Source of the DNA: Planctomycetota bacterium
Lineage (GTDB): Bacteria > Planctomycetota > SZUA-567 > H5-PLA8 > CALKMO01
Length of the DNA stretch: 17,492 nucleotides
Direction of reading: 5' to 3'
Assembly (NCBI GenBank): GCA_026417845.1
Contig: JAOACM010000025.1
Coordinates: forward strand, 1-17,492
Below are positions 1 through 6,624 of the stretch, piece after piece. The notes under the pieces are model-generated. The model was not told the origin of the DNA. It saw nothing but the letters and a program-made list of their open reading frames with translations, and ran no database searches. Position 1 is the stretch's first letter, and every line of letters starts with the position of its first letter. The position numbers were made by a program, and so were the translations under genes.

Positions 1-401
1 AAAACAACCTGGCCACAGTCGAACAGGTGACCAACTACTGCAAGGCTGGCGGAGGCTGCGGCGGCTGCAGGCCGGAGATAGAGAAGATACTGGCCCGCAT
101 CAGAGAAAACATGCCGCAGGACCGGGCGGCAGCCTCCGGAGCCAGGCGCAGCGGGAAACTCACAAACATAGAACGCATACGCCTCATACAGGAGACCATC
201 GAGCGGGAAATACGGCCGGCTCTGCGACAGGACGGCGGAGACGTGGAGCTTATAGACGTGGACGGCCCGAAGGTCACGATTGCCTTCCTGGGAGCGTGCG
301 CCGGGTGTCCGGCGGCAGGCGTCACGAAGAAGGAGTTCGTCGAGGCCAGGCTGCGCGAGTTCGTCGCCGACGATATAACCGTTGAGGAGAAGCAGCCATG
401 A
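1..401 (+). CDS. nifU: NifU-type Fe-S cluster scaffold, C-terminal part (5' end cut by window edge)
   Basis: Scaffold protein that receives sulfur from NifS and passes assembled Fe-S clusters to apoproteins in the cytoplasm. The reading frame is open from base 3, and the codons before the GTG at 27 read N-N-L-A-T-V-E-Q-V, the usual NifU sequence leading into TNYCKAGGGCGGC. The gene therefore continues off the left edge, and the GTG at 27 is not a real start. What remains is the last Cys pair (CGGC) of the central [2Fe-2S] domain, a variable linker, and a complete Nfu-like C-terminal domain (ERIRLIQETIEREIRPALRQ, then DGGDVELIDVDG and the cluster-binding CAGC). The IscU-like N-terminal domain is expected upstream. 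The stop overlaps the nifS start as ATGA, so the two are translationally coupled. Assignment to full NifU rather than stand-alone Nfu rests on the central-domain remnant and the adjacent nifS. Confidence 0.9.
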   Translation, partial: NNLATVEQVTNYCKAGGGCGGCRPEIEKILARIRENMPQDRAAASGARRSGKLTNIERIRLIQETIEREIRPALRQDGGDVELIDVDGPKVTIAFLGACAGCPAAGVTKKEFVEARLREFVADDITVEEKQP

Positions 402-1588
402 AGACAATCTACCTGGACAACAACGCCACCACATGCGTGGCGCCCGAAGTTCTCGATGCGATGATGCCCTACTTCACGGAGAAATGGGGTAACCCGTCGA
501 GCATTCACTCCTTCGGCGGCAGAGTAAAGAGAGACGTCGAGCGGGCGAGGGAGCAGGTAGCCGCTCTGTTGAACGCCGAACCGTCCGAGATAGTGTTCAC
601 GAGCTGCGGGTCGGAGAGCGATAACATGGCGATCCGCGGCGCGGTCGAGGCCGCCAACGGGAAGATCGGCATCATTACGACCCGCGTCGAACATCCGGCC
701 GTCCTTGGGATATGCAGGTATCTCGGGTCGCGCGGCTGCCGGGTAACCGAGCTGCCGGTCGATTCCCTCGGCCGCCTTGATATGGCCGCCCTGGATCAGG
801 CGCTGACAGATGGCGGGAGGGCCGTAGTCAGCACGATGTGGGCCAATAATGAGACCGGCGTTATCTTCCCCATCGCGAAGATCGCCGAAAAAGCGAAAGC
901 CGCCGGATGTGTCATGCACACGGATGCCGTCCAGGCCGTCGGCAAGATACCCATAGATCTGCGCAAGGTGCCGGTGGATATGCTGTCGCTGTCCGGCCAC
1001 AAGCTGCACGCGCCCAAAGGCGTAGGCGCCCTGTTTGTAAGGAGAGGCACCAGGGTAAATCCGCTGATATTCGGCGGGCACCAGGAAGGAGGCAGGAGGG
1101 CCGGAACGGAAAACGTTCCCTACATAATCGGCCTGGGGCGTGCATGCGAGCTGGCGATGAAAAACATGCAGGAGGAACGGACGCGGGTCGCCGCCATGCG
1201 CGACAGGCTGGAAAAGGGCATCCTCGAGACATGCCCGGACGCCCGCGTCAACGGCGACAGGGACAATCGCCTGCCGAACACGCTGAACGTCAGTTTCGAA
1301 TACGTTGAGGGCGAGGCCATACTGCTGATGCTCAACGATCTTGGCATCTGCGCCTCGTCCGGATCGGCCTGCACATCGGGATCCCTGGAGCCGTCCCATG
1401 TGATGCGCGCCATGGGCGTCCCGTTCACCGCAGCCCATGGCTCAATACGCTTCAGCTTCAGCCGCTACAATACGGAAGAGGATGTGGATTACGTCCTGCA
1501 GAACCTGCCTGGGATAATCCGGAAGCTGAGGGAGCTTTCGCCATTCGCGGCGAAGGGGAACGCGATGCCGGCGGGGGGGAGAAAGTAG
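398..1588 (+). CDS. nifS: Cysteine desulfurase NifS
   Basis: PLP-dependent class V aminotransferase-fold enzyme that takes sulfur from L-cysteine, leaving alanine and an enzyme persulfide for Fe-S assembly on NifU. The 396-residue protein starts YLDNNATT, has the PLP-stacking His99 (VEHPAV), the Schiff-base lysine Lys202 in SLSGHKLHAPKGVGALFVRRG, the GGHQEGGRRAGTENV segment, and catalytic Cys325 in the loop SSGSACTSGSLEPSHV. These residue numbers agree with those I recall for Azotobacter NifS, and the length is close to that family's roughly 400. The ATG overlaps the nifU stop by 4 bp and has GGAG about 10 bp upstream (GAGGAGAAGCAGCC). No other nif genes are visible. In anaerobes a NifUS pair commonly serves general Fe-S biogenesis, so nitrogen fixation should not be inferred from it alone. 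Confidence 0.96.
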   Translation: MKTIYLDNNATTCVAPEVLDAMMPYFTEKWGNPSSIHSFGGRVKRDVERAREQVAALLNAEPSEIVFTSCGSESDNMAIRGAVEAANGKIGIITTRVEHPAVLGICRYLGSRGCRVTELPVDSLGRLDMAALDQALTDGGRAVVSTMWANNETGVIFPIAKIAEKAKAAGCVMHTDAVQAVGKIPIDLRKVPVDMLSLSGHKLHAPKGVGALFVRRGTRVNPLIFGGHQEGGRRAGTENVPYIIGLGRACELAMKNMQEERTRVAAMRDRLEKGILETCPDARVNGDRDNRLPNTLNVSFEYVEGEAILLMLNDLGICASSGSACTSGSLEPSHVMRAMGVPFTAAHGSIRFSFSRYNTEEDVDYVLQNLPGIIRKLRELSPFAAKGNAMPAGGRK

Positions 1589-1623
1589 GACCGCATCCGC
1601 GCCGTGAGCGTTTAGAGCCTATC

Positions 1624-1750
1624 GGCTTTGTTGCATCAAGGTCGTAAGGTCTTGGCGTACAATGGGTTGCAATGTATTGCTTCAGGAGCGGCATTTGCGC
1701 CTAACGTATTGTTCTACATGGAGTTGCGACCTTAATTGTACAACAACGCC
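1624..1750. repeat. 127-bp inverted-repeat element, possible IS remnant or MITE
   Basis: The left end GGCTTTGTTGCATCAAGGTCG (1624-1644) matches the reverse complement of the right end, GGCGTTGTTGTACAATTAAGGTCG, apart from a few mismatches and a 3-base length difference. The interval counts to 47% GC (60 of 127), clearly below the genes on either side. It fills the gap between the convergent nifS and chagasin-like genes and ends 6 bp from the latter's stop codon. The GGCTTTGTTG end resembles terminal repeats of some insertion sequences (for example the IS903 type), but no transposase coding sequence is present. It could also act as a bidirectional terminator for the convergent genes. Confidence 0.45.
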
Positions 1751-1755
1751 AGGCA

Positions 1756-2805
1756 TCATCTTGGCTGCAAGGTACCAGCCGGCTCCTTTGCCTCTCTGAC
1801 TTTAATGGAGATCGAGCATGTCTTTATCGGCTGCCTGTCGCCAGGCCGCTTGTATTCGAAGGCCAGCCGGGCCGAACCGCCTTTTACAGCCTTGAAGCGG
1901 GCGACCCACAGCGCCTCTCCGGCCGGAGCCGGCGCCCCGGCCTTCTCCTGCAACGACCACCCACCCTTGCCGGCCAGCTCCAGCACGTCTTCTGCTCCGA
2001 CGGACGTTCTGAACCAGTCGAACCCGGCGAGCGGATTTCCACGCAATTCTATACGGATAGAGTCGCCGGGATTCAGCTCGATCGTCTTCCCGTCCTCCTC
2101 TTCGCCCGCCGTCAGGACCGCTCCATCAGCGGCCGGCACACCGCTTCCCGTTGCGTCCTTCCGCAGAAGCTCCTCCGGAGCCAGCCTGCGGCCTTCGGGC
2201 TTGTGCAGTGGGCTGGGATTGGGCCGCGGCATCCAGCCGTGATCGCCCCAGGAATCATCGAAGGGCCCCGTCCAGTACATGCGTCCCCAGGGAGTTTCAA
2301 TGTAGTCGTTGACCGCAGGGGCCGGGCCCAGTTCCTTTTCCCTGTAAAGCAGAGATCCGAAGCGGCCCTCGCTCCGCGTCCCGGGAAGTTTCACGGTCAG
2401 CCTGTAGGTCCAGTCTCCGGAAACGTATTCGCCCGGCTTCGATAGTTTCCCGGCAGCATCCTGCCTTCCGCTGCTCCCGCCGCCCTCAGCGTCCGGCTTT
2501 TTCCCGTCTCCGGCTTTCGCTTCCCCGGCCCTGGCATCGGCATCTCCGGTTTTTGTGTCGGCTGGCGGCGGCCCTTTCAGTTTTCTGCCGCACGCCTCGC
2601 ATTGGCGCCGCTTCGCGCTGCAAGCCCGGCACAGCATGAACGCCCCGCTTGAGGTATGCGCACCGCATACGCCGCATTCTCCGACGTCCGCCGTGAATCC
2701 CTTGCGTCGGCATTCGTCGCATAATTCGGCGTGCGCCGTGCCGGATACTGAAAGCGCTGCCGCCGCCGCCATGACCGCCAACGATACCATCCGCCGCAGA
2801 TTCAT
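1756..2805 (-). CDS. Secreted Cys-rich protein with C-terminal chagasin-like (inhibitor I42) domain
   Basis: A 349-residue exported protein. Start chosen at 2805, not the upstream ATG at 2838, because it has a strong Shine-Dalgarno (GAGGAGGG) and opens a clean signal peptide (MNLRRMVSLAVM, alanine-rich core, cut after AHA near residue 26). Residues 29-72 hold eight cysteines in four CxxC pairs (29/32, 44/47, 59/62, 69/72), like a double zinc ribbon. A low-complexity Ala/Gly/Asp/Lys linker follows (about 80-120). A middle domain (about 127-195) carries DYIETPWGRMYW and WGDHGWMPRP, which I have no name for. Residues about 240-337 match chagasin: NPLAGFDWF (257-265) for the NPTTGY loop, WVARFKAVKGGSARLAFEYKRP for the last strands. 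The usual RPW is RPG (320-322). Chagasins inhibit papain-like cysteine peptidases; inhibition here is inferred. The gene lies 19 bp downstream of the TPR-peptidase gene, probably in one operon. Confidence 0.8.
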   Translation of the reverse strand: MNLRRMVSLAVMAAAAALSVSGTAHAELCDECRRKGFTADVGECGVCGAHTSSGAFMLCRACSAKRRQCEACGRKLKGPPPADTKTGDADARAGEAKAGDGKKPDAEGGGSSGRQDAAGKLSKPGEYVSGDWTYRLTVKLPGTRSEGRFGSLLYREKELGPAPAVNDYIETPWGRMYWTGPFDDSWGDHGWMPRPNPSPLHKPEGRRLAPEELLRKDATGSGVPAADGAVLTAGEEEDGKTIELNPGDSIRIELRGNPLAGFDWFRTSVGAEDVLELAGKGGWSLQEKAGAPAPAGEALWVARFKAVKGGSARLAFEYKRPGDRQPIKTCSISIKVREAKEPAGTLQPR

Positions 2806-2812
2806 AGCCCGT

Positions 2813-2820
2813 CCCTCCTC
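2813..2820 (-). promoter_or_regulatory. Shine-Dalgarno for the chagasin-like gene
   Basis: On the minus strand this reads GAGGAGGG, 7 bases before the ATG at 2805. It lies next to the stop codon of the TPR-peptidase gene (2825-2827). It decides the start in favour of 2805, which also gives the signal peptide its normal position. Confidence 0.75.
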
Positions 2821-2824
2821 CGCA

Positions 2825-5800
2825 TCAGCGCGTCGCATTCAGGATGGCCTTCGCCCCCGCGTCCGTCGCGTCAATCATCAGGGCGCGTTCGGCTGCCGCG
2901 GCCGCTTCGCGTTTCCTCCCCAGCTTCGCCAGCACGCCGGCCAGGCGCGTCCAGTTGGCGGCGTCATTTCCGTCAAGCGCCGACAGCACGGCGTATTCGC
3001 GCGCGGCCGCTTCCAGGTATCCAGCCGCGGCATGGCCACCCGCGGCCGCCGCCCGCCCCGCCGCCTCCTCGCAGGCTTTCCCGGCCAGCGCATGGAATTC
3101 TTTGTCGAACGGGTTGATAGTGTTCCCGGCCCAGGCGGCCTCGATGGCATCCCCGGTCCGACCGAGCTCTACGGCCAGTCTCAGCGCCTTACGGCAGGCT
3201 TCGAAATCCGAAAGGTGGATGCGCAGGCACTCCATCATGACCTCCAGCGCCGCGGCCCTGTTGCCGGTCTTCAGGTACAGGTCGTGCAGTTCATGATAAG
3301 GGTTGTCCTCTTTAAAGGCGTAGCGCGAATAGAGACGCCTGGCCTTTTCGAAAGCTTCGATGGCTCCGGCGACTTCGCCGGCGTCCCTGCGGAGGGCGCC
3401 GAGATGTTGCCATGCAAGGAACGGATTGCCAGGGGCCTTAGTGGCGGCGGCGAAAGCGCGTTCGGCGGCCTTCGCGTCGCCGTCCGCGTGGCGTGCAATC
3501 ATGCCCCTGACGGTCAGCGCGGTCAGATTCGCCGGATCGGACCGCAGGGCGGCCTCGGCGGCCGACCGCGCCGCATCGAGGCGCCTGATCCTGAAACGGG
3601 CCACGGCCAGTTCCGCCAGCGTTGCAGCATCATCCGGGCGCCCGGCGGCCGCCTTCTCAAGTTCAGCGACGTCCTTCGGGGTGTACGACGGCCATAGCGG
3701 GATCGTGGCCGTCTTCGTCCGCTTCAGCCATTCCAGAAAGCCGGCGTCAAGTTCCTCCGGCGTCTTCCCGGTGGCCCCGCGCAGTATTTCCGGGTCCTCC
3801 TTCCCCTCGCGGTAGCCGTCGAGTATCTTCGTCAGGCACCCCCAGCCGAACGTCGCGTCGAGGTACTCCATGAAGAGCTGGACCTGAAGGTAGGTCAGCT
3901 GTATGCGGCCGGGGAAATCCTGGCGCTGGAAGCCTTCCTCCAGGCGCGAGACCGGCAGGATGAGCCCGCGGCGGACGGCGTCCAGCAGCAGGACATCCCA
4001 CTGGGGCTGGCCGTCGCCTTCCAGATACGTGCTGAACCCCTCGGTAGCCCACCGCGAGATGCGGTAGTCGGTCGCCTGCAGCGTCAGGACGTGAGTAAAC
4101 TCGTGCTCGATCACCCTGGCCCAATTGAACGGCTGATGCAGTCTGTCGGCGGCAGCCTTGGGCGAGACCGCCGTCACTGCCTCGCCGAAGCAGCATCCCA
4201 GGGCTCCGAGGCCCGGCAGGCCGACGGTGCGCGCGCTGAAATCGTCAGGCGTGGGGAAGTACTCGATGAACACCGGCCGCTTCGGCTCGAAGCCGAGCCT
4301 GCGCGTCAGCCTGTCCCATGCGCGCCTCTGTATCTCGACCGCGTAGGGACCTATTATGGCCGCCTCCTTCTCATGCGCCTTCGTCGCGAAGAGAGCGCCA
4401 TCGCCGATCGAGACGAACTGCGGAGGCACCTTCGATGCCGGATCGCCCAGTATCTTGTCCAGGACCCTGAGCGTGTTGTAGGCCCAGATATTGAATCCGT
4501 TCATCCTGTAAGATCTGGCCAGGTATCTCCGACCCTCTTCCTCTTCGCCAAGCCGCGCCAGGCTCATGCCCAGGCAGTAATGTCCGCGCCAGTAGTCCGG
4601 ATCGAGCGCGACGGCCTTGCGGAAGTACTCGAGGGCATGGCGGAAGCGGCGCCGGCGCTCCAGCGAATCGCCGACCGCGCAATACAGTTCCGCGTACCGC
4701 GGGTTGATCTCCAGCGCCCTCCGGCAGGCTGCCTCGTATCCGGCACCGTCCCCGCGGGCGAGCGCAAGTGCGGCCATGAGCGACAGGGCCCGGAGGTGGT
4801 TGGGATTGACCAGAAGCGCCCTTTCGATGCACGAGGCGGCCTCGGCGTACCGGCGCTCGTCAAGGTAAATGGCGGCGAGGGCCGCGTGGGAGTCGGTGTG
4901 GTTCGGGTTCGTCTCAAGCGCCTTGGATACGAACGACTGGACCCTGTCGCGGTCGCCCTGCCCGGCTTCCGATACCGTCAGCGCCATCCCCAGAAGCGCG
5001 TCTGGATGGGCGGGGTTGACATCGAGGATCGTCTTGAAGTGCTCCGCCGCCTTGCGGAAATCGTACTTTTCGAGGGCCAGAAGCCCCGCGCGGAGGAGCG
5101 GTTCGTCCAGAAACTTACCGCGCTTCTTCAGGACCGATATGGACTGCGCATAGCAGACCTCGTAGGCATCCTTCGCGTTCTCCTCCTGGAACGCCATGCC
5201 GACGTACATCGGCAGGAGCGGGTCGGCGATGTCGTCGGACGTCAACGCCTCGAAGTTATCCTCCCAGTACCTGAAGAAGAAATCTGTCAGCTCCTTCGAG
5301 AGCTTCCGATCACCCACCGTGTCCGCGATAAGCTTCCGGAAGGCTCTGGCCCTATGGCATTTCCCGTCGGCGGCGATGGCGGCATCGAGCGCCGCGGCCG
5401 CATCTGCGTAGCGGCCGACATCGGCGAGCAGCTCGCCCTTCAGGGTCAGGGCGGCGGCATTCCGGGGCGAGGCAGCCAGCAGTTCCTCCACCTCGCGCAG
5501 TGCCTCGGCATACTTCCCGACCGCCCTCCTGGCCCTTGCCAGGCCCAGAACTGCGGCCGCTCTTCCGGCCGCGGGATTCGCGCTTTCGCCCGTCGCCCCC
5601 TCCGGTCTGGCGACTTCATCTCCGGCGACACTTTTCCCCCCCACCACATCTGTAGTCCCGGCAGAGCTTTTGCCGGCGGGGCGCTCCGTTTCGGAGACCT
5701 CTCCGGTCGGTGCGTCGCCAGCCGCCGCGACTCTTCCGCCCGTCGTCCATCCCCTCAGCACCCTTTCGTACAGGGCGATCGCCTCCGCGTATCGCCCCCG

Positions 5801-6094
5801 TTCGCAGAGGCCGGCCGCTTCCCTGATCTGGCGCGCCGCTCCAGCATCCTCGCCGGCGCGGATGGGCAGAGCCGGAATAACATGGCCCAGCGCCAGGACT
5901 GAAACGAAAGCCGGGGCGACCGCCAGTTTTGCGGGCGCGACAGACCGGCCAGATGCGCGCCGCCAGTCGCTCCGGAAGCCGCCGCCGGCCGGACCGGGCG
6001 CCGCTCCCACCCCCTTCCAGACGATCGCCGGGGCCGACGGATCGCGGACCGGACGCGACGTACATTCCTCACCGCCGGGAACTTTCGCGACCAT
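2825..6094 (-). CDS. Large TPR-repeat protein with embedded gluzincin (peptidase MA-like) domain
   Basis: A 1089-residue protein, probably anchored in or exported across the membrane. Start taken at 6094 because GGAGGT lies 6 bases upstream; two in-frame ATGs further up (6136, 6178) lack such a site. A hydrophobic stretch at about residues 53-76 (LAVAPAFVSVLALGHVIPAL), after a long polar leader, would be a signal anchor. TPR-type helical repeats follow (GRYAEAIALYERVL, GKYAEALREVEELLAASP, RRYAEAASCIERALLVNPNH, RFRHALEYFRKAVALDPDY and others) to about residue 535. The central domain has HEFTH at 664-668 and the likely third zinc ligand Glu685 in WATEGFSTYLEG, 16 residues after the second His, as in peptidase MA-like gluzincins. 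More TPRs fill about residue 770 to the end. Substrate unknown. Next downstream, 19 bp away, is the chagasin-like gene. A protein with similar architecture but no peptidase activity is possible, yet the motif is intact. Confidence 0.85.
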   Translation of the reverse strand: MVAKVPGGEECTSRPVRDPSAPAIVWKGVGAAPGPAGGGFRSDWRRASGRSVAPAKLAVAPAFVSVLALGHVIPALPIRAGEDAGAARQIREAAGLCERGRYAEAIALYERVLRGWTTGGRVAAAGDAPTGEVSETERPAGKSSAGTTDVVGGKSVAGDEVARPEGATGESANPAAGRAAAVLGLARARRAVGKYAEALREVEELLAASPRNAAALTLKGELLADVGRYADAAAALDAAIAADGKCHRARAFRKLIADTVGDRKLSKELTDFFFRYWEDNFEALTSDDIADPLLPMYVGMAFQEENAKDAYEVCYAQSISVLKKRGKFLDEPLLRAGLLALEKYDFRKAAEHFKTILDVNPAHPDALLGMALTVSEAGQGDRDRVQSFVSKALETNPNHTDSHAALAAIYLDERRYAEAASCIERALLVNPNHLRALSLMAALALARGDGAGYEAACRRALEINPRYAELYCAVGDSLERRRRFRHALEYFRKAVALDPDYWRGHYCLGMSLARLGEEEEGRRYLARSYRMNGFNIWAYNTLRVLDKILGDPASKVPPQFVSIGDGALFATKAHEKEAAIIGPYAVEIQRRAWDRLTRRLGFEPKRPVFIEYFPTPDDFSARTVGLPGLGALGCCFGEAVTAVSPKAAADRLHQPFNWARVIEHEFTHVLTLQATDYRISRWATEGFSTYLEGDGQPQWDVLLLDAVRRGLILPVSRLEEGFQRQDFPGRIQLTYLQVQLFMEYLDATFGWGCLTKILDGYREGKEDPEILRGATGKTPEELDAGFLEWLKRTKTATIPLWPSYTPKDVAELEKAAAGRPDDAATLAELAVARFRIRRLDAARSAAEAALRSDPANLTALTVRGMIARHADGDAKAAERAFAAATKAPGNPFLAWQHLGALRRDAGEVAGAIEAFEKARRLYSRYAFKEDNPYHELHDLYLKTGNRAAALEVMMECLRIHLSDFEACRKALRLAVELGRTGDAIEAAWAGNTINPFDKEFHALAGKACEEAAGRAAAAGGHAAAGYLEAAAREYAVLSALDGNDAANWTRLAGVLAKLGRKREAAAAAERALMIDATDAGAKAILNATR

Positions 6095-6100
6095 CGGAAC

Positions 6101-6106
6101 ACCTCC
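6101..6106 (-). promoter_or_regulatory. Shine-Dalgarno deciding the TPR-peptidase start
   Basis: Minus strand GGAGGT, 6 bases before the ATG at 6094. It is the best ribosome site among the three candidate in-frame starts (6178, 6136, 6094). Confidence 0.7.
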
Positions 6107-6217
6107 GATCCATCCTGCGGCGTGTCCGTCCGCCATGCGGCCGCCGGGCTTAACCGGGCAAACGCGGCGACCATCCAAGGTGCAACGCGCGCCCTCCGCC
6201 CAAGGGGCTGCCCCAGG

Positions 6218-6247
6218 ATTTTAGACGCTGGCGGCTGAGTTTGTCTT
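6218..6247 (-). promoter_or_regulatory. Possible sigma70-type promoter for the TPR-peptidase operon
   Basis: Minus strand AAGACA (6242-6247), an 18-base spacer, then TAAAAT (6218-6223), four and five of six consensus bases respectively. It would give a leader of about 115 bases before the ATG at 6094. In a GC-rich background an AT-rich -10 box stands out, but the -35 is weak. Confidence 0.35.
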
Positions 6248-6316
6248 CCACGTTTCCGGCTACCCGGGAGGTCGGGGAGTATGACCGCAAATACAAAGCC
6301 CTGGAGCGAACCGCGA

Positions 6317-6338
6317 GGGATGCGCCTTTGCGCATTCC
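6317..6338. other. Small perfect-loop hairpin, possible terminator without T-run
   Basis: GGGATGCGC-CTTT-GCGCATTCC: a 9-bp stem (one G:T pair) with a 4-base loop. It lies between the oxidoreductase stop and the TPR-peptidase start on the transcribed (minus) strand. No run of T follows on either strand, so intrinsic termination is uncertain. Confidence 0.3.
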
Positions 6339-6452
6339 TATCCGCGCCCTTCGGACCGGCTGCGTAACCGAAGTGCCTGCCAAGAAACCTGCCGGGGGAA
6401 GTCGGGATCGCGGAGCCTCAGCTTCATGCCGGCGGATTCCCGGGCAGGCTCC

Positions 6453-6535
6453 AGAAGTCTATCCGAAAACCTCCGACGCGCAGCTTATACGCTCAGCGAG
6501 TCCCCTGCCCGGCGGGGAGTTTCTGGACAGACACT
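6453..6535. repeat. Intergenic inverted-repeat element, copy 1
   Basis: The left end AGAAGTCTATCCGAAAAC (6453-6470) pairs imperfectly with the right end GTTTCTGGACAGACACT (6519-6535). Its right half, CCGGCGGGGAGTTTCTGGACAG, closely matches the reverse complement of the element at 7917-8000 (CCGGGCGTGGAGTTTCTGGACAG), so the two belong to one family in opposite orientations. It directly abuts copy 2. Confidence 0.6.
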
Positions 6536-6624
6536 AAGGGCCTGCTCAAAAAAACCTTGCGGCGCTCCAGGGTTTTCGCAGCGCTCCCACCCGATCAGTC
6601 CGGAGATTCCAGAACAGGCTCTTA
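6535..6624. repeat. Intergenic inverted-repeat element, copy 2 (tandem with copy 1)
   Basis: The left end TAAGGGCCTGCTCAAAAA matches the reverse complement of the right end TTCCAGAACAGGCTCTTA; the outer ten bases are TAAGGGCCTG against TAAGAGCCTG. The right-end TTA at 6622-6624 is, on the minus strand, the TAA stop of the oxidoreductase gene. The interior shows little likeness to the other copies, so the relation rests on the termini and the similar length. Confidence 0.55.

Larger units (their letters stand above)
6095..6621. other. 527-bp gap between the oxidoreductase and TPR-peptidase genes
   Basis: No convincing gene. On the minus strand it would hold the end of the oxidoreductase transcript and the promoter region of the TPR-peptidase gene. 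It contains a small hairpin at 6317-6338, a possible promoter at 6218-6247, and two tandem inverted-repeat elements covering 6453-6624. Short open frames here have no Shine-Dalgarno and no recognisable protein content. Confidence 0.7.

Noticed and set aside
27..401. A stand-alone small Nfu protein starting at the GTG at 27
   Set aside because: The frame is open to the left edge and the upstream codons match the NifU central domain, so this is a truncated larger gene.
35..1438. A 467-codon minus-strand open frame antisense to nifU and nifS
   Set aside because: It is the complement of two genes with intact catalytic motifs; its translation is compositionally odd and has no recognisable domain. 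Long antisense frames are common at this GC content.
4091..5902. A 603-codon plus-strand open frame inside the TPR-peptidase gene
   Set aside because: The minus-strand protein shows TPR repeats and a zinc-peptidase motif; the plus frame shows none and is an antisense shadow.
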